Part shown: piece by piece, positions 55,449-63,384 of the stretch
Layout of the letters: every line of letters begins with the position of its first letter
Position numbering within the stretch: position 1 is the first letter of the stretch
Origin: Natronobacterium texcoconense
GTDB taxonomy: Archaea; Halobacteriota; Halobacteria; Halobacteriales; Natrialbaceae
DNA: 64,000 bases
Direction of reading: 5' to 3'
Assembly: GCF_900104065.1 (NCBI RefSeq)
Contig: NZ_FNLC01000008.1
Span: 1 to 64,000 of the forward strand
Translations under genes and position numbers: made by a program
Notes under the pieces: model-generated
Seen by the model: only the letters and a program-made list of their open reading frames with translations
What the model was told of the DNA's origin: nothing
The model's database searches: none

Positions 55449-55637
55449 ATGCGCCACCCACAAGATGCCCTACTGATCATATTCGCACTGATCGAACTTG
55501 CTCGTGACCACAAAGGTACACCGACCAAAGACCATGCGACGGAACTCGCAAATCAACACGGACTTGAGCCAATCGAGATTCACCACCAGCTCGAGGACCG
55601 CAGCGAGGCTCAATGTTGGGACGAAGATTGTGGCTAA
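55449..55637 (+). CDS. Hypothetical small protein
   Basis: 62 residues from the ATG at 55449, about 27 bases after TTTAAA (55418-55423). That spacing fits a leaderless start and is the reason for preferring it to the ATG at 55431. It begins as a helix (PQDALLIIFALIELARDHKG) and ends in an acidic CWDEDCG. Unknown. Confidence 0.45.
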   Translation: MRHPQDALLIIFALIELARDHKGTPTKDHATELANQHGLEPIEIHHQLEDRSEAQCWDEDCG

Positions 55638-55752
55638 GGCCAAAGGTCCAAATCAACCGCCCAACCTTCTCGGGGTCTCCAATTGGTCCATACGAAACGA
55701 TAGGTTGTGAGATCCACGGAAGTATTTCGTTGTGGTGGAACGAATACTGGTG

Positions 55753-56583
55753 TTATCTTCCACCACTATTATTGTCATAAAAGCTGGATGGCTGGCGAAG
55801 GTTTTGAGGTTGAATAGTTTCCCTTGGGTCCTCGTCACGTACGTTCTCTGCTTTCACAATGTCCATGAGTGAATCAACTTCGCGTATGTTAAATTTCTGC
55901 GACCAGACTAGCTTTTCTTCGACCACATCAGATAAGTTATTGGAATATCTGAATAAAACTTGGAATTTGAACAGGTCATTCCCAGTATTAACATAGTAAT
56001 CCTCTTCCTCATCCAAATTCGTTTCTTTGAAACTGTTGAATCCATTATAGAATATGTGGTCGTTTAATTCAGGATTCCAACATGCTATTACAGTTGAATA
56101 TGGAACGAATACAGTGACTCCAGTTTCCCCAGCACGCAGTGCCCCTCTTCCTATAATCTGGTGGCTAACTTCTGTTCCATACTCAGCCATGTATTCTTGC
56201 TCTTGTATCTGATTAACTTCGTTCCAAATTATTTCTTCAGGATTTATTGTTCGATCTAAGTGTGTGTCTGTGTTTTCAGGAAGTGGTGCAATCGAAATTG
56301 CCAATTCGATATCTCTAGTCGCCCCAGAACCTATGTTTGACAGTTCGAAAAAAAGCGCATCATCTTTGACGTACCATTTGTCAATTGTGATAAGAGGCTG
56401 GTGGGAAAGTTTAGTCTGCTCTTCCAGTATCTCTCGCTGTTTTTCCATACTTCTGTACTGTGCAATGTACGCGATAACAAGAAGAAAGGATAATAATACA
56501 GAAAGAGCACCTTGGTTTTGGTTTAGAACGTTCAATATTTCCTGTAATAGTTGAACTCCTCTTTCAAAGAATATTGTAGTCAT
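55753..56583 (-). CDS. AT-rich orphan membrane-anchored protein
   Basis: 276 residues with a single N-terminal helix (about 24-42) followed by a coiled coil (SMEKQREILEEQTKL) and a large soluble, mixed domain. Base and codon use are clearly AT-rich and the protein is much less acidic than its neighbours, so it is foreign. A TATA-like TTTATCC on the minus strand precedes the ATG. No recognised family; comparable proteins with one N-terminal helix occur among accessory genes, but a defence function would be a guess. Confidence 0.7.
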   Translation of the reverse strand: MTTIFFERGVQLLQEILNVLNQNQGALSVLLSFLLVIAYIAQYRSMEKQREILEEQTKLSHQPLITIDKWYVKDDALFFELSNIGSGATRDIELAISIAPLPENTDTHLDRTINPEEIIWNEVNQIQEQEYMAEYGTEVSHQIIGRGALRAGETGVTVFVPYSTVIACWNPELNDHIFYNGFNSFKETNLDEEEDYYVNTGNDLFKFQVLFRYSNNLSDVVEEKLVWSQKFNIREVDSLMDIVKAENVRDEDPRETIQPQNLRQPSSFYDNNSGGR

Positions 56584-56893
56584 GTTTTCTAGGTATTTTG
56601 CTTACAATGGATAAACATTATTGGTGTAATCTGATCACCTAATCATAACTGTCCCAGCGGATAGTATAGTAGAATATGAACTAAGCTGTCTCCCCCAGGG
56701 GTCGCACGTCGACAGAATCCGTTTCCCGAATATGCACACGAGCGCGAGTCGGCCGTGTGCATATTGGCCGGTGATCTACTCGAAGGAAGCAGCAACTACT
56801 CTGGGAGTCTGATAGAAAACCGCCGATTGCATCCGATTTACCCCCATTGAGTGAGGCGAAAAAACTAGGATTTGCGGGGTCGTGTGTACGAGT
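56584..56893. other. AT-rich gap
   Basis: No gene, RNA or repeat recognised. It holds the promoter of the AT-rich orphan at its left end and of the next small gene at its right. Confidence 0.4.
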
Positions 56894-57148
56894 ATGCGAA
56901 TTCGAACTGACGGTGACTACGCTTATCGCGAAGACGCTATCCAACGAGCAGCGGACTTCTACGACTGTAATAAGACCAAAGCCGTCGTCTCGGCCTGCGA
57001 AGACGTCCCCCGACTCGTCGCAGCTGCTCGGCAAATTCTCGAGCGGGACGACCTCACCTACGAACAGCGCCGGGAGATCGCGGAGACGCTATCGACTCGA
57101 GTAACGAACTTTGGGGTTGAACAAACGGTAACTGTCGATCGAGATTAG
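56894..57148 (+). CDS. Small helical protein (DUF7692-like)
   Basis: 84 residues from the ATG at 56894. The sequence MRIRTDGDYAYREDAIQRAA, DFYDCNKTKAVVSACEDVPR, AARQILERDDLTYEQRREIA reads as a helical DNA-associated small protein. Proteins of this pattern are frequent in haloarchaeal mobile regions; the family name is from memory. High GC here, unlike the orphan before it. Confidence 0.65.
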   Translation: MRIRTDGDYAYREDAIQRAADFYDCNKTKAVVSACEDVPRLVAAARQILERDDLTYEQRREIAETLSTRVTNFGVEQTVTVDRD

Positions 57149-57192
57149 TACAGCGACTCTGTGCGGATTGTTGTACTACAACTGTTCACTCA

Positions 57193-57405
57193 TCAATTAT
57201 TCTCGGCAGTCGCTTCGATCTCTTCTTCGTAGTTCCAACCAAGATCATCGTGTTTCTCGTCTTTTGAGCCAGAGATATGCCCCTTAACACTCCGGACGGA
57301 GTCTGCTGAAAAGTCGTTGCAGATTGGACACGAGTATTTTCCGCTGCTAACAGTCACGTCACTGATGATCTCGTCGAAATCCGGTCGTGAATCTTTGTCG
57401 GTCAC
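57193..57405 (-). CDS. Small C2H2-type zinc-finger protein
   Basis: 70 residues from the GTG at 57405; TTTTTAGTAATAAC about 28 bases upstream supports this start (a longer frame starts at 57474). YSCPICNDFSADSVRSVKGHI with a later KDEKH gives Cys-x2-Cys and two His, a single C2H2-like finger. It could bind DNA or act as a protein adaptor. Confidence 0.6.
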   Translation of the reverse strand: MTDKDSRPDFDEIISDVTVSSGKYSCPICNDFSADSVRSVKGHISGSKDEKHDDLGWNYEEEIEATAENN

Positions 57406-57475
57406 ACACAACCATGTTGGGGGAGTTATTACTAAAAACCCGCTGCTCGCTCCGTAGAGCGCCTCTAGGCGCATA

Positions 57476-57769
57476 TTACCTAGATCTCTCTCCTAGACAG
57501 TTTCCTAGATCTATTGACGGACAACATACACGTTTTCGCTCCAGCCGGTCTTCGATGTCCTGCTCGGCAGCGTCAGTCGTTCGCTCGTGTATGCGTTTCT
57601 GCTGTTCCTCGCGCGCGACCAGCCGGGCGCCGTATCGGAGGGCCTCAGACCGTGATCCGAACTTCCCCTCTTCGACGAGTTCGTATCTGATTTCGATCTC
57701 ACGAATTTCATTGGCTAATCGGTTGCAGTTATCTATCGGTAAAATTCCGAGATATATCCGTAGAAACAA
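57476..57769 (-). pseudogene. Ribbon-helix-helix protein, probably 5'-truncated
   Basis: The core ELVEEGKFGSRSEALRYGAR is a typical ribbon-helix-helix second half, followed by a charged helix (REEQQKRIHERTTDAAEQDI). The usual N-terminal strand is unrecognisable and no ATG begins it: the only in-frame option near the expected place is TTG 57769. The frame then runs into the palindrome at 57787. I read it as cut by the same kind of junction as the gene at 54029. Confidence 0.5.
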
Positions 57770-57786
57770 ATCGTCGCGCTCGGCAC

Positions 57787-57838
57787 TCCCACTTTTTGCG
57801 AACAAAAATGGGAGCACGAGATATCGCAATACCTCGAG
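57787..57838. repeat. Palindrome block closing the accessory segment
   Basis: TCCCACTTTTT...AAAAATGGGA (57787-57813) is followed by CGAGATATCGCAATACCTCG. Both resemble the palindromes at 53924-53985 but in reverse order. The first 16 bases differ by one base from 54014-54029. It is the likely right boundary of the inserted segment. Confidence 0.6.
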
Positions 57839-57855
57839 GGGTCTACTCGAGCGGG

Positions 57856-59055
57856 TTAGTGTTTCTTGGCGTCCGGTTCGTCGAGGCGACGCTTCAGGAG
57901 GTAGCCCGTGGCAACGAGTCCGGCGAGTGCGCCAAGCAGACCGAAGCCGGGTGTCCCGTCGATGCTGAAGTCGACGGCGTACAGGTGGCCGTTAGTGCTT
58001 CCGAAGAAGACGGTGCCGTCGACTACCGTCGGCGAGGAGGCGACAGCATCGTCGGGCTCGAAGAACCCGCTCTCGGGTTCGAAACGCCACTTTCCGTTGC
58101 CCGATCCGGCGTCCACTGCATACAGGTTGCCGTCCATACGCCTGGTTCCGAAGAAGACGGTGTCGCCGGCTACCGCTGGTGACGAGTCGACTCGGTCGTC
58201 GGTTTCGAAGCGCCACTGGCCGGTACCTGTCTCGGCGTCTATGGAGTACAGATTGCTGTCATTACTCCCGACGAAGACGGTGCCGTCGGCTATCGCCGGG
58301 GACGAGTCGACTCGATCACCGGTTTCGAAAGACCACTGTTCAGTTCCCGTCTCGGCGTCGACTGCGTACAGGTTGCCGTCCCAGCTCCCGACGAAAGCGG
58401 TATCGTCGACTACTGCCGGCGACGACTGGATGCGGTCGTCGGTTTCGAAACGCCACTGCTCGCTGCCCGTTTCGGCGTCGACTGCGTACAGGTTGTTGTC
58501 ATCGCTCCCGACGAAAACGGTACCGTCGGCTACCGCCGGCGACGACTGGATGCGGTCGTCGGTTTCGAAACGCCACTGCTCGCTGCCCGTTTCGGCGTCG
58601 ACTGCGTACAAGTTGTTGTCATCGCTCCCGACGAAAACGGTACCGTCGACCTCTGTCGGTGACGACTGAATTGGGTTATCGGTTTCGAAAGACCACTGTT
58701 CAGTTCCCGTCTCGGCGTCGACTGCGTACAGATTGTTGTCATTACTCCCCACAAAGATTGTGCCATCGACGACCGTCGGTGACGAGTCGACTCGGTCGCC
58801 GGTCTCGAAGCGCCACCGTTCGGTTCCCGTCTCAACCTCGACTGCATACAGGTTGCTGTCCCAGCTCCCGAAGAAGACGGTGTCGTCGACTACTGCCGGT
58901 GTCGACTGGATCGGATCATCGGTTTCGAAGCGTCTCTGTTCCTCGCCGCCAACTGTGTCATCTCCAGCTACTGGGGTCGAGAGGCCGACAATCCAGACGA
59001 TCCCCGCACCTGCCACCGTCAGGATCGTCCGCCGATCGAGCCCACGTGCACACAT
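57856..59055 (-). CDS. Surface PQQ-like beta-propeller protein
   Basis: 399 residues. The N-terminus DRRTILTVAGAGIVWIVGLS is a Tat-type signal. Eight repeats of about 40 residues follow, each with the pattern W-x-F-E-T-x-D-x-x-x-S-S-P, DGTVFVGS-x-D-x-NLYAVDAETG, so one eight-bladed propeller is expected. The C-terminus TPGFGLLGALAGLVATGYLL plus KRR is a PGF-CTERM anchor signal. No catalytic residues were identified, so it may be a binding or scaffold protein at the cell surface. Several repeats are almost identical in DNA. Confidence 0.9.
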   Translation of the reverse strand: MCARGLDRRTILTVAGAGIVWIVGLSTPVAGDDTVGGEEQRRFETDDPIQSTPAVVDDTVFFGSWDSNLYAVEVETGTERWRFETGDRVDSSPTVVDGTIFVGSNDNNLYAVDAETGTEQWSFETDNPIQSSPTEVDGTVFVGSDDNNLYAVDAETGSEQWRFETDDRIQSSPAVADGTVFVGSDDNNLYAVDAETGSEQWRFETDDRIQSSPAVVDDTAFVGSWDGNLYAVDAETGTEQWSFETGDRVDSSPAIADGTVFVGSNDSNLYSIDAETGTGQWRFETDDRVDSSPAVAGDTVFFGTRRMDGNLYAVDAGSGNGKWRFEPESGFFEPDDAVASSPTVVDGTVFFGSTNGHLYAVDFSIDGTPGFGLLGALAGLVATGYLLKRRLDEPDAKKH

Positions 59056-59305
59056 ACTGTATGGGTATTAGCCAATTTAGAATAACGTTCTGGCCCGGTA
59101 ACAATTCGGGAACTGGTCTACTGATCGGAGTTCAAGCACTCTGCTTCGAATCAAACACCGTACGGGAAGGTCCCATCGAGACCGACACGACGACCGCTCG
59201 CGGAGATACGACTGAAACAACAGGACGAGACGACCGAGACAACGAGACGAGGACACCGGATTCGTCGGCGGGATCACTGCCCCAATCCACTCGAGTAACT
59301 CCTCC

Positions 59306-59479
59306 CTACACGACCTGAAGGTGTTGCTCCCGAAGTTCGTCATCCGTCAGGTCTTGCTCGTGGACCTCTCGCATGTGGTTCTTGGCCAGTTCGATCGCTT
59401 CGTCTTCGTTTTCCGATTGAATGATAAACCGACACTCGTCGGAGACGGCCTCGCAGTCGAGTTTGTGTGCGTTTGTCAT
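59306..59479 (-). CDS. DUF1059 small protein
   Basis: 57 residues. HKLDCEAVSDECRFIIQSEN, then AIELAKNHMREVHEQDLTDDEL matches the DUF1059 family, a compact alpha/beta fold with conserved Cys and His. The start at 59479 matches the family; a longer frame upstream does not. Unknown function. Confidence 0.85.
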   Translation of the reverse strand: MTNAHKLDCEAVSDECRFIIQSENEDEAIELAKNHMREVHEQDLTDDELREQHLQVV

Positions 59480-59615
59480 GGTGGTGCACTCGTTCCCTAT
59501 GAGTCGCGGTATCATAGCATCACCGCGTGCAAACTCGTCATTCCCTGACCATCGAGCACGACGTGATTCCCTCGAGAGACGATACCCAGAACGAGAATAG
59601 ATTCTCGAGTGTCCG

Positions 59616-59801
59616 TTACGTCGGCGCTCCGTTCGATTCCTCGTCGACATCGTCCACGAGAACGAAGTCGGTAGACCCACACTCACACCCGTCGCTACCG
59701 ATCGGCTGAATTTCGCCGGTGGGCCACTCTCTGGCCGCGTAGATCGAACCACAGTCCACACATTCGGCTAGCCCCCTGTCGACGTCGTCCCTGTTCGCCA
59801 T
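59616..59801 (-). CDS. Small zinc-ribbon protein (paralogue 1)
   Basis: 61 residues with CVDC (residues 14-17) and CECG (39-42), separated by REWPTGEIQPIGSDG. The protein at 60360 has the same plan: C-x2-C, a PxGxxxPIG stretch, then C-x-C. They are close paralogues, 560 bases apart. A single four-Cys zinc site is expected. Function unknown. Confidence 0.7.
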   Translation of the reverse strand: MANRDDVDRGLAECVDCGSIYAAREWPTGEIQPIGSDGCECGSTDFVLVDDVDEESNGAPT

Positions 59802-60244
59802 CTCTCAGGAAAGTAGACGTACTAATCAGTGGATTAGTCTTTCTATTTGTTATTTATCACTATTCAGCCATTTTCAGCGGAGAGTGTGATAAAAGACTCC
59901 GCTTGCATCGACTTTTCATTCACAAATTATAGTATTACATAGAATAAATCAGCATCTGAACACAATAATATTTCCGAGAGGGTGCCGCTCGGATGACGAT
60001 GCTCCGTGGAGATGCGACAGCCGACGGAAAAACTGGGTCTCGAGAGGTCATCTCGAGCAACCGATCTGGGGTGATGGTTTCCTGAAGGTGGGTCCTCGAG
60101 GTGGTGGTCCTCGAGGAGTCGAGTGGTCCGAGTTCACGGCGGGACTCGCAGCAGGGTGCTGGTAACCACGAGTCCAGTTCGAACGAGGGACTGCCCGCTG
60201 ATAAACCTATAGCACGTTCCCAGTCGTTGATATTTGTCCGACCC
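59802..60244. other. Gene-poor, AT-rich gap
   Basis: The left 150 bases are AT-rich and hold the promoter of the zinc-ribbon gene. No convincing coding, RNA or repeat is visible in 59960-60244. It ends at the 86-base palindromic element. Confidence 0.4.
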
Positions 60245-60330
60245 CTATAGTAGCCACTGCAAGTCAATGCACACCTGATCGCACGAGGGTTGTGCGATCA
60301 GTGTGTAAATAGTTGCAGTTGTTACTATAT
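60245..60330. repeat. 86-base palindromic dispersed element, copy B
   Basis: The reverse complement matches copy A at 9607-9692 over the full length at about four positions in five. It keeps the ends CTATAGTA.../...TACTATAT and the inner GATCGCAC/GTGCGATC stem. It lies just after the second zinc-ribbon gene. Confidence 0.75.
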
Positions 60331-60359
60331 TGTTACAGCCGCGACGGGGGTCCCGCGTC

Positions 60360-60557
60360 TCATGCTTCGTGGCGGCTACGTTTCTCGTCGCCGTCGGGAA
60401 AGCCGCTGCTCTCGAGTACCTGGAACGCGTCACTGCCACAGGAACAGTTCGTACCGGTTCCGATCGGACGAACCGATCCGTCGGGACAGACCTGTACCGC
60501 GAGGGCGTTTCCACACTCCATGCAGATAGCGGCGGCCCGCCGGCGGTTCTCACTCAT
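60360..60557 (-). CDS. Small zinc-ribbon protein (paralogue 2)
   Basis: 65 residues from the ATG at 60557. CMEC (12-15) and CSCG (about 38-41) with CPDGSVRPIGTGTN between them. Compare with the gene at 59616: the shared pattern shows a local duplication. It is divergent from the Nmad3-like gene. Confidence 0.7.
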   Translation of the reverse strand: MSENRRRAAAICMECGNALAVQVCPDGSVRPIGTGTNCSCGSDAFQVLESSGFPDGDEKRSRHEA

Positions 60558-60691
60558 CGGTCGGCCTATGCCGTCTCGCGGTATCAAGGTTTTTCAGGAG
60601 TCGTGACCGGTCAGTGACGACGACAGTTGGTGAAGCAGACGCTACTGCGGTAATCGAGACCTTTATTCGGCGGCCGTCGAATCCCGATCAC

Positions 60692-61513
60692 ATGACGGTC
60701 GTCCTCGCAGGAGTCGGTGCCGACAGCACCAACCTCGGTACGCTGGGGCCGCTGTACGACGACGGACGGTTCGAGTACGTCCCGATCCCCGAAAAGACCC
60801 GAGAGACGACCGAATCCGAAACCCTCGGTTCCTGGGACCTCCAGCACGACGACCGCACCGCGGCCGATCTCACGACGCGGATCGAACCGCAGCCAGTGCA
60901 GGACGCCGGAGAGACCGTCACCGGCGAGACCCTCGAGTCGTGGCCGCTTCATCGCGATCCGAACTTTGAGGCGCTGACCTACGGTGAACACCGGACGAGC
61001 GGCTACGTCTCCAGACTGCGGGCGCTCGAGCCCGGTGACGTCGTCGGCTTCTACGCCGGTCTTCGCCGCCCTGAAGGTGATCGCGCCCACCGATACCTGA
61101 TCGGCTACTTCACGGTCGACCGCGTCGACGTCGTAACGCCCGAACTGCCGTCCGACGAGCGACGGGCTATCCTCGAGTCCCACCCGGACAACGCCCACGC
61201 GAAACGCGCACGCGATGGCGACCTCTACCTCGAGAAGCCGGTCGTGATCGTCGCCGGTCGCGAACCGGGCGGGCTCTTCGACCGACATCCGGTTCGGCTC
61301 AGTGACTACTACGTGAAGTCGGGGAACGAACGGCCGCAGTACTACCTTCGCGAAGAGATCGGTGACGGCTGGAACGTCACCGCTGGCGGCGAGAACATGA
61401 TGTTCAAGCCGGCTTACCGCTGTGACCTGTCGGGAACCGAGTTCGTCGACCGCGTCGGGGTGCCGGGCGAGCGATTGCAGGAGGATGTGGCGACCGTCGT
61501 GGCCGACGAGTGA
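60692..61513 (+). CDS. Nmad3-like protein (nucleotide modification associated)
   Basis: 273 residues from the ATG at 60692, with CTTTATT about 28 bases upstream. The start VVLAGVGADSTNLGTLGPLY, DGRFEYVPIPEKTRE has the pattern of Nmad3 (VGxDSTxxG...FxYVPIPE), a domain linked by comparative genomics to modified nucleotides in phage and bacterial DNA. Later blocks include VGFYAGLRRPEGDRAHRYLI, ARDGDLYLEKPVVIVAGREP and SDYYVKSGN. The activity is unknown. The stop overlaps the acyltransferase GTG. Confidence 0.7.
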   Translation: MTVVLAGVGADSTNLGTLGPLYDDGRFEYVPIPEKTRETTESETLGSWDLQHDDRTAADLTTRIEPQPVQDAGETVTGETLESWPLHRDPNFEALTYGEHRTSGYVSRLRALEPGDVVGFYAGLRRPEGDRAHRYLIGYFTVDRVDVVTPELPSDERRAILESHPDNAHAKRARDGDLYLEKPVVIVAGREPGGLFDRHPVRLSDYYVKSGNERPQYYLREEIGDGWNVTAGGENMMFKPAYRCDLSGTEFVDRVGVPGERLQEDVATVVADE

Positions 61514-62124
61514 CCGCGGCGAGCCAGTCAGTTTCTTGTAGTGATAGGTCCAAGCTTCGGGAAGTGACAGCCGACCCTCACCGCTCCAGACACGATCGCG
61601 TGGATCGCCATCCGACGCCCGGTGCCCGGAACTCGCTTGCCTACTGGACGGACGCGAAGAATCCGTTACTGATCGCGTACAACTACATCCTGGTCTGGCT
61701 CGCCAGAATCTCGCCGAGCCTTCGGCTCCGACGGTGGGCGCTGCGACGGATCGGCGTCACCGTCGGGCCGGGCGTCTCCTGGGGACTCGAGGCGACGCCG
61801 GACGTCTTCTGGCCGGAACTGATCACCCTGGAGGACCACGCCATCGTCGGCTACGATGCGACCTTGCTCTGTCACGAGTTCCTCCAGGACGAATACCGGA
61901 CGGGTGAGATCGTCGTCGGCGAGCGAGCGATGATCGGCGCCGGAGCGATCGTTCTGCCGGGCGTCGAGATCGGTGCGGACGCGAGCGTGGCGGCGAACTC
62001 GCTCGTTACGCGGGACGTAGAACCGGGGACTACCGTCGCGGGTGTACCCGCACGGCCGATGGGCAGCGGGACCGACGAATCTGACGGCGACGCTACAGGG
62101 ACGGAAGACGGCGAAAAACCGTAG
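61510..62124 (+). CDS. Hexapeptide-repeat acyltransferase
   Basis: 204 residues, GTG start overlapping the Nmad3-like gene (GTGA). A short membrane-associated helix (NPLLIAYNYILVWLARISPS) precedes a left-handed beta-helix with hexapeptide turns: ITLEDHAIVGYDATLLCHEF, VVGERAMIGAGAIVLPGVEI, GADASVAANSLVTRDVEPGT. Acyl-CoA-dependent acyltransferases of this kind act on sugars or small molecules. A partnership with the upstream gene is suggested only by the overlap. Confidence 0.85.
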   Translation: MTAASQSVSCSDRSKLREVTADPHRSRHDRVDRHPTPGARNSLAYWTDAKNPLLIAYNYILVWLARISPSLRLRRWALRRIGVTVGPGVSWGLEATPDVFWPELITLEDHAIVGYDATLLCHEFLQDEYRTGEIVVGERAMIGAGAIVLPGVEIGADASVAANSLVTRDVEPGTTVAGVPARPMGSGTDESDGDATGTEDGEKP

Positions 62125-62133
62125 TCGGCTCGC

Positions 62134-63291
62134 TTACAGCGACGGCCAGGCTTTGCGTGCGTCGTTCCAGGAGGAGACGCTGGCGATCCAGCGGCCGGCG
62201 ATGAGCTTTTTCAGCTGTTTGGCCGGGAGACCGCCGAACGTATCGAACAGCGGGAGCGCCTTCACGTCGTGAGCGACGGCCTTGTCGCCGACGGAGACGA
62301 CGGTTCCCTTGTCGTCGTACTCCCAGGTCTTGAGCGGGCGGTTCTCGATCGCGCGGGCGATGTTCTCGCCGGCGACGTCGGCTGCTTGCCAGGCGGCCTG
62401 TGCCGTCGGCGGTGCGGGCTGGTCGCCCTGATCGACGATCGCGGAGTCGCCGACGGCGAAGACGCGCTCGTCGGAGGTCTGGAAGTTCGCCTCGGTCGTG
62501 ACGCGGTTGTGTTCGTTCTCGAGGTCGACGCCGTCGAGTGCGTCGCGGCCCGTAATGCCGCCGGTCCAGACGAGCACGTCGTGCTCGAGCGGGTCGCCCT
62601 CGTCGAACTCGATGTGGTCCTCGGTCGCTTCCGTGATCGGGTCGTCCGTGTGGATTCGGACGCCGGCGTCCTCGAGCAGGTCACGCAGGGCCTGCTGGAT
62701 TTCGGGATCGTTACCGGGGAAGATCTCATCGAGTGCCTCGACGAGGTGGATCTCGATCGGTGCGCGGTGGTTGTCACGGAACTCCGCGATTTCGCCGGCG
62801 GTCTGGATACCCGAGAGACCGGCGCCGCCGATGACGACCTGTGCGGGTTCGCCGCGGGTGGCCTCCTGGCTGGCTTCCGTAACGGCCTCGTGGATCTCGA
62901 GGGCGTCGTCCAGACTCTTGAGCGTCAACGAGTGGTCCTCGAGGCCGGGGATACCGTAGTAGGCGGTCTGGGTCCCGAGTGCGACGAGGACGTAGTCGTA
63001 GTCGACGTCTTCGCCGTCGTCGAGTTCGACGACCTGTTCGTCGGTATCGAGGCCGGTGACCTCGTCCTGGATGAACCGGGTCGAGGGGTCGGCGATCCGA
63101 TCGACTGGGATCGTGATGTCGGATCGGACGTCGGGATCACGGATCACGCGGTGTGATTCGTGCAAAACGAGGTGGTAGTCCACGTCCGCGATCCACGTTA
63201 GACGAGCGTTGCCACCGAGTTCCGACTGGAGTTTGGAAATCGCGCCTGTACCGGCGTACCCTGCGCCGAGTACGACGACGTTCTCAGTCAT
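62134..63291 (-). CDS. NDH-2-like FAD/NAD(P)-dependent oxidoreductase
   Basis: 385 residues from the ATG at 63291. FAD site VVLGAGYAGTGAI, NAD(P) site VVIGGAGLSGIQTAGEIA and second FAD motif RVFAVGDSAIVD are in the order of type II NADH dehydrogenases. The C-terminus (LPAKQLKKLIAGRWI) is amphipathic and could sit on the membrane. It might feed electrons to quinone; sulfide-quinone reductase is an alternative, but its characteristic Cys pair is not seen. Confidence 0.88.
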   Translation of the reverse strand: MTENVVVLGAGYAGTGAISKLQSELGGNARLTWIADVDYHLVLHESHRVIRDPDVRSDITIPVDRIADPSTRFIQDEVTGLDTDEQVVELDDGEDVDYDYVLVALGTQTAYYGIPGLEDHSLTLKSLDDALEIHEAVTEASQEATRGEPAQVVIGGAGLSGIQTAGEIAEFRDNHRAPIEIHLVEALDEIFPGNDPEIQQALRDLLEDAGVRIHTDDPITEATEDHIEFDEGDPLEHDVLVWTGGITGRDALDGVDLENEHNRVTTEANFQTSDERVFAVGDSAIVDQGDQPAPPTAQAAWQAADVAGENIARAIENRPLKTWEYDDKGTVVSVGDKAVAHDVKALPLFDTFGGLPAKQLKKLIAGRWIASVSSWNDARKAWPSL

Positions 63292-63384
63292 ACGGAACAC
63301 TCCGAAATACTACGATACAAAGGTGTTGGAACCGCTGTCGGAATGTTATGCGTTCCCACGACATCGTGAGCGCTCGCTAAACGG

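Noticed and set aside
58179-59318. 379-codon plus-strand frame
   Set aside because: Antisense of the propeller repeats, giving a repetitive Arg-rich translation.
59935-60267. 110-codon minus-strand frame in the gap
   Set aside because: Starts inside the palindromic element and has no acidic bias or domain.
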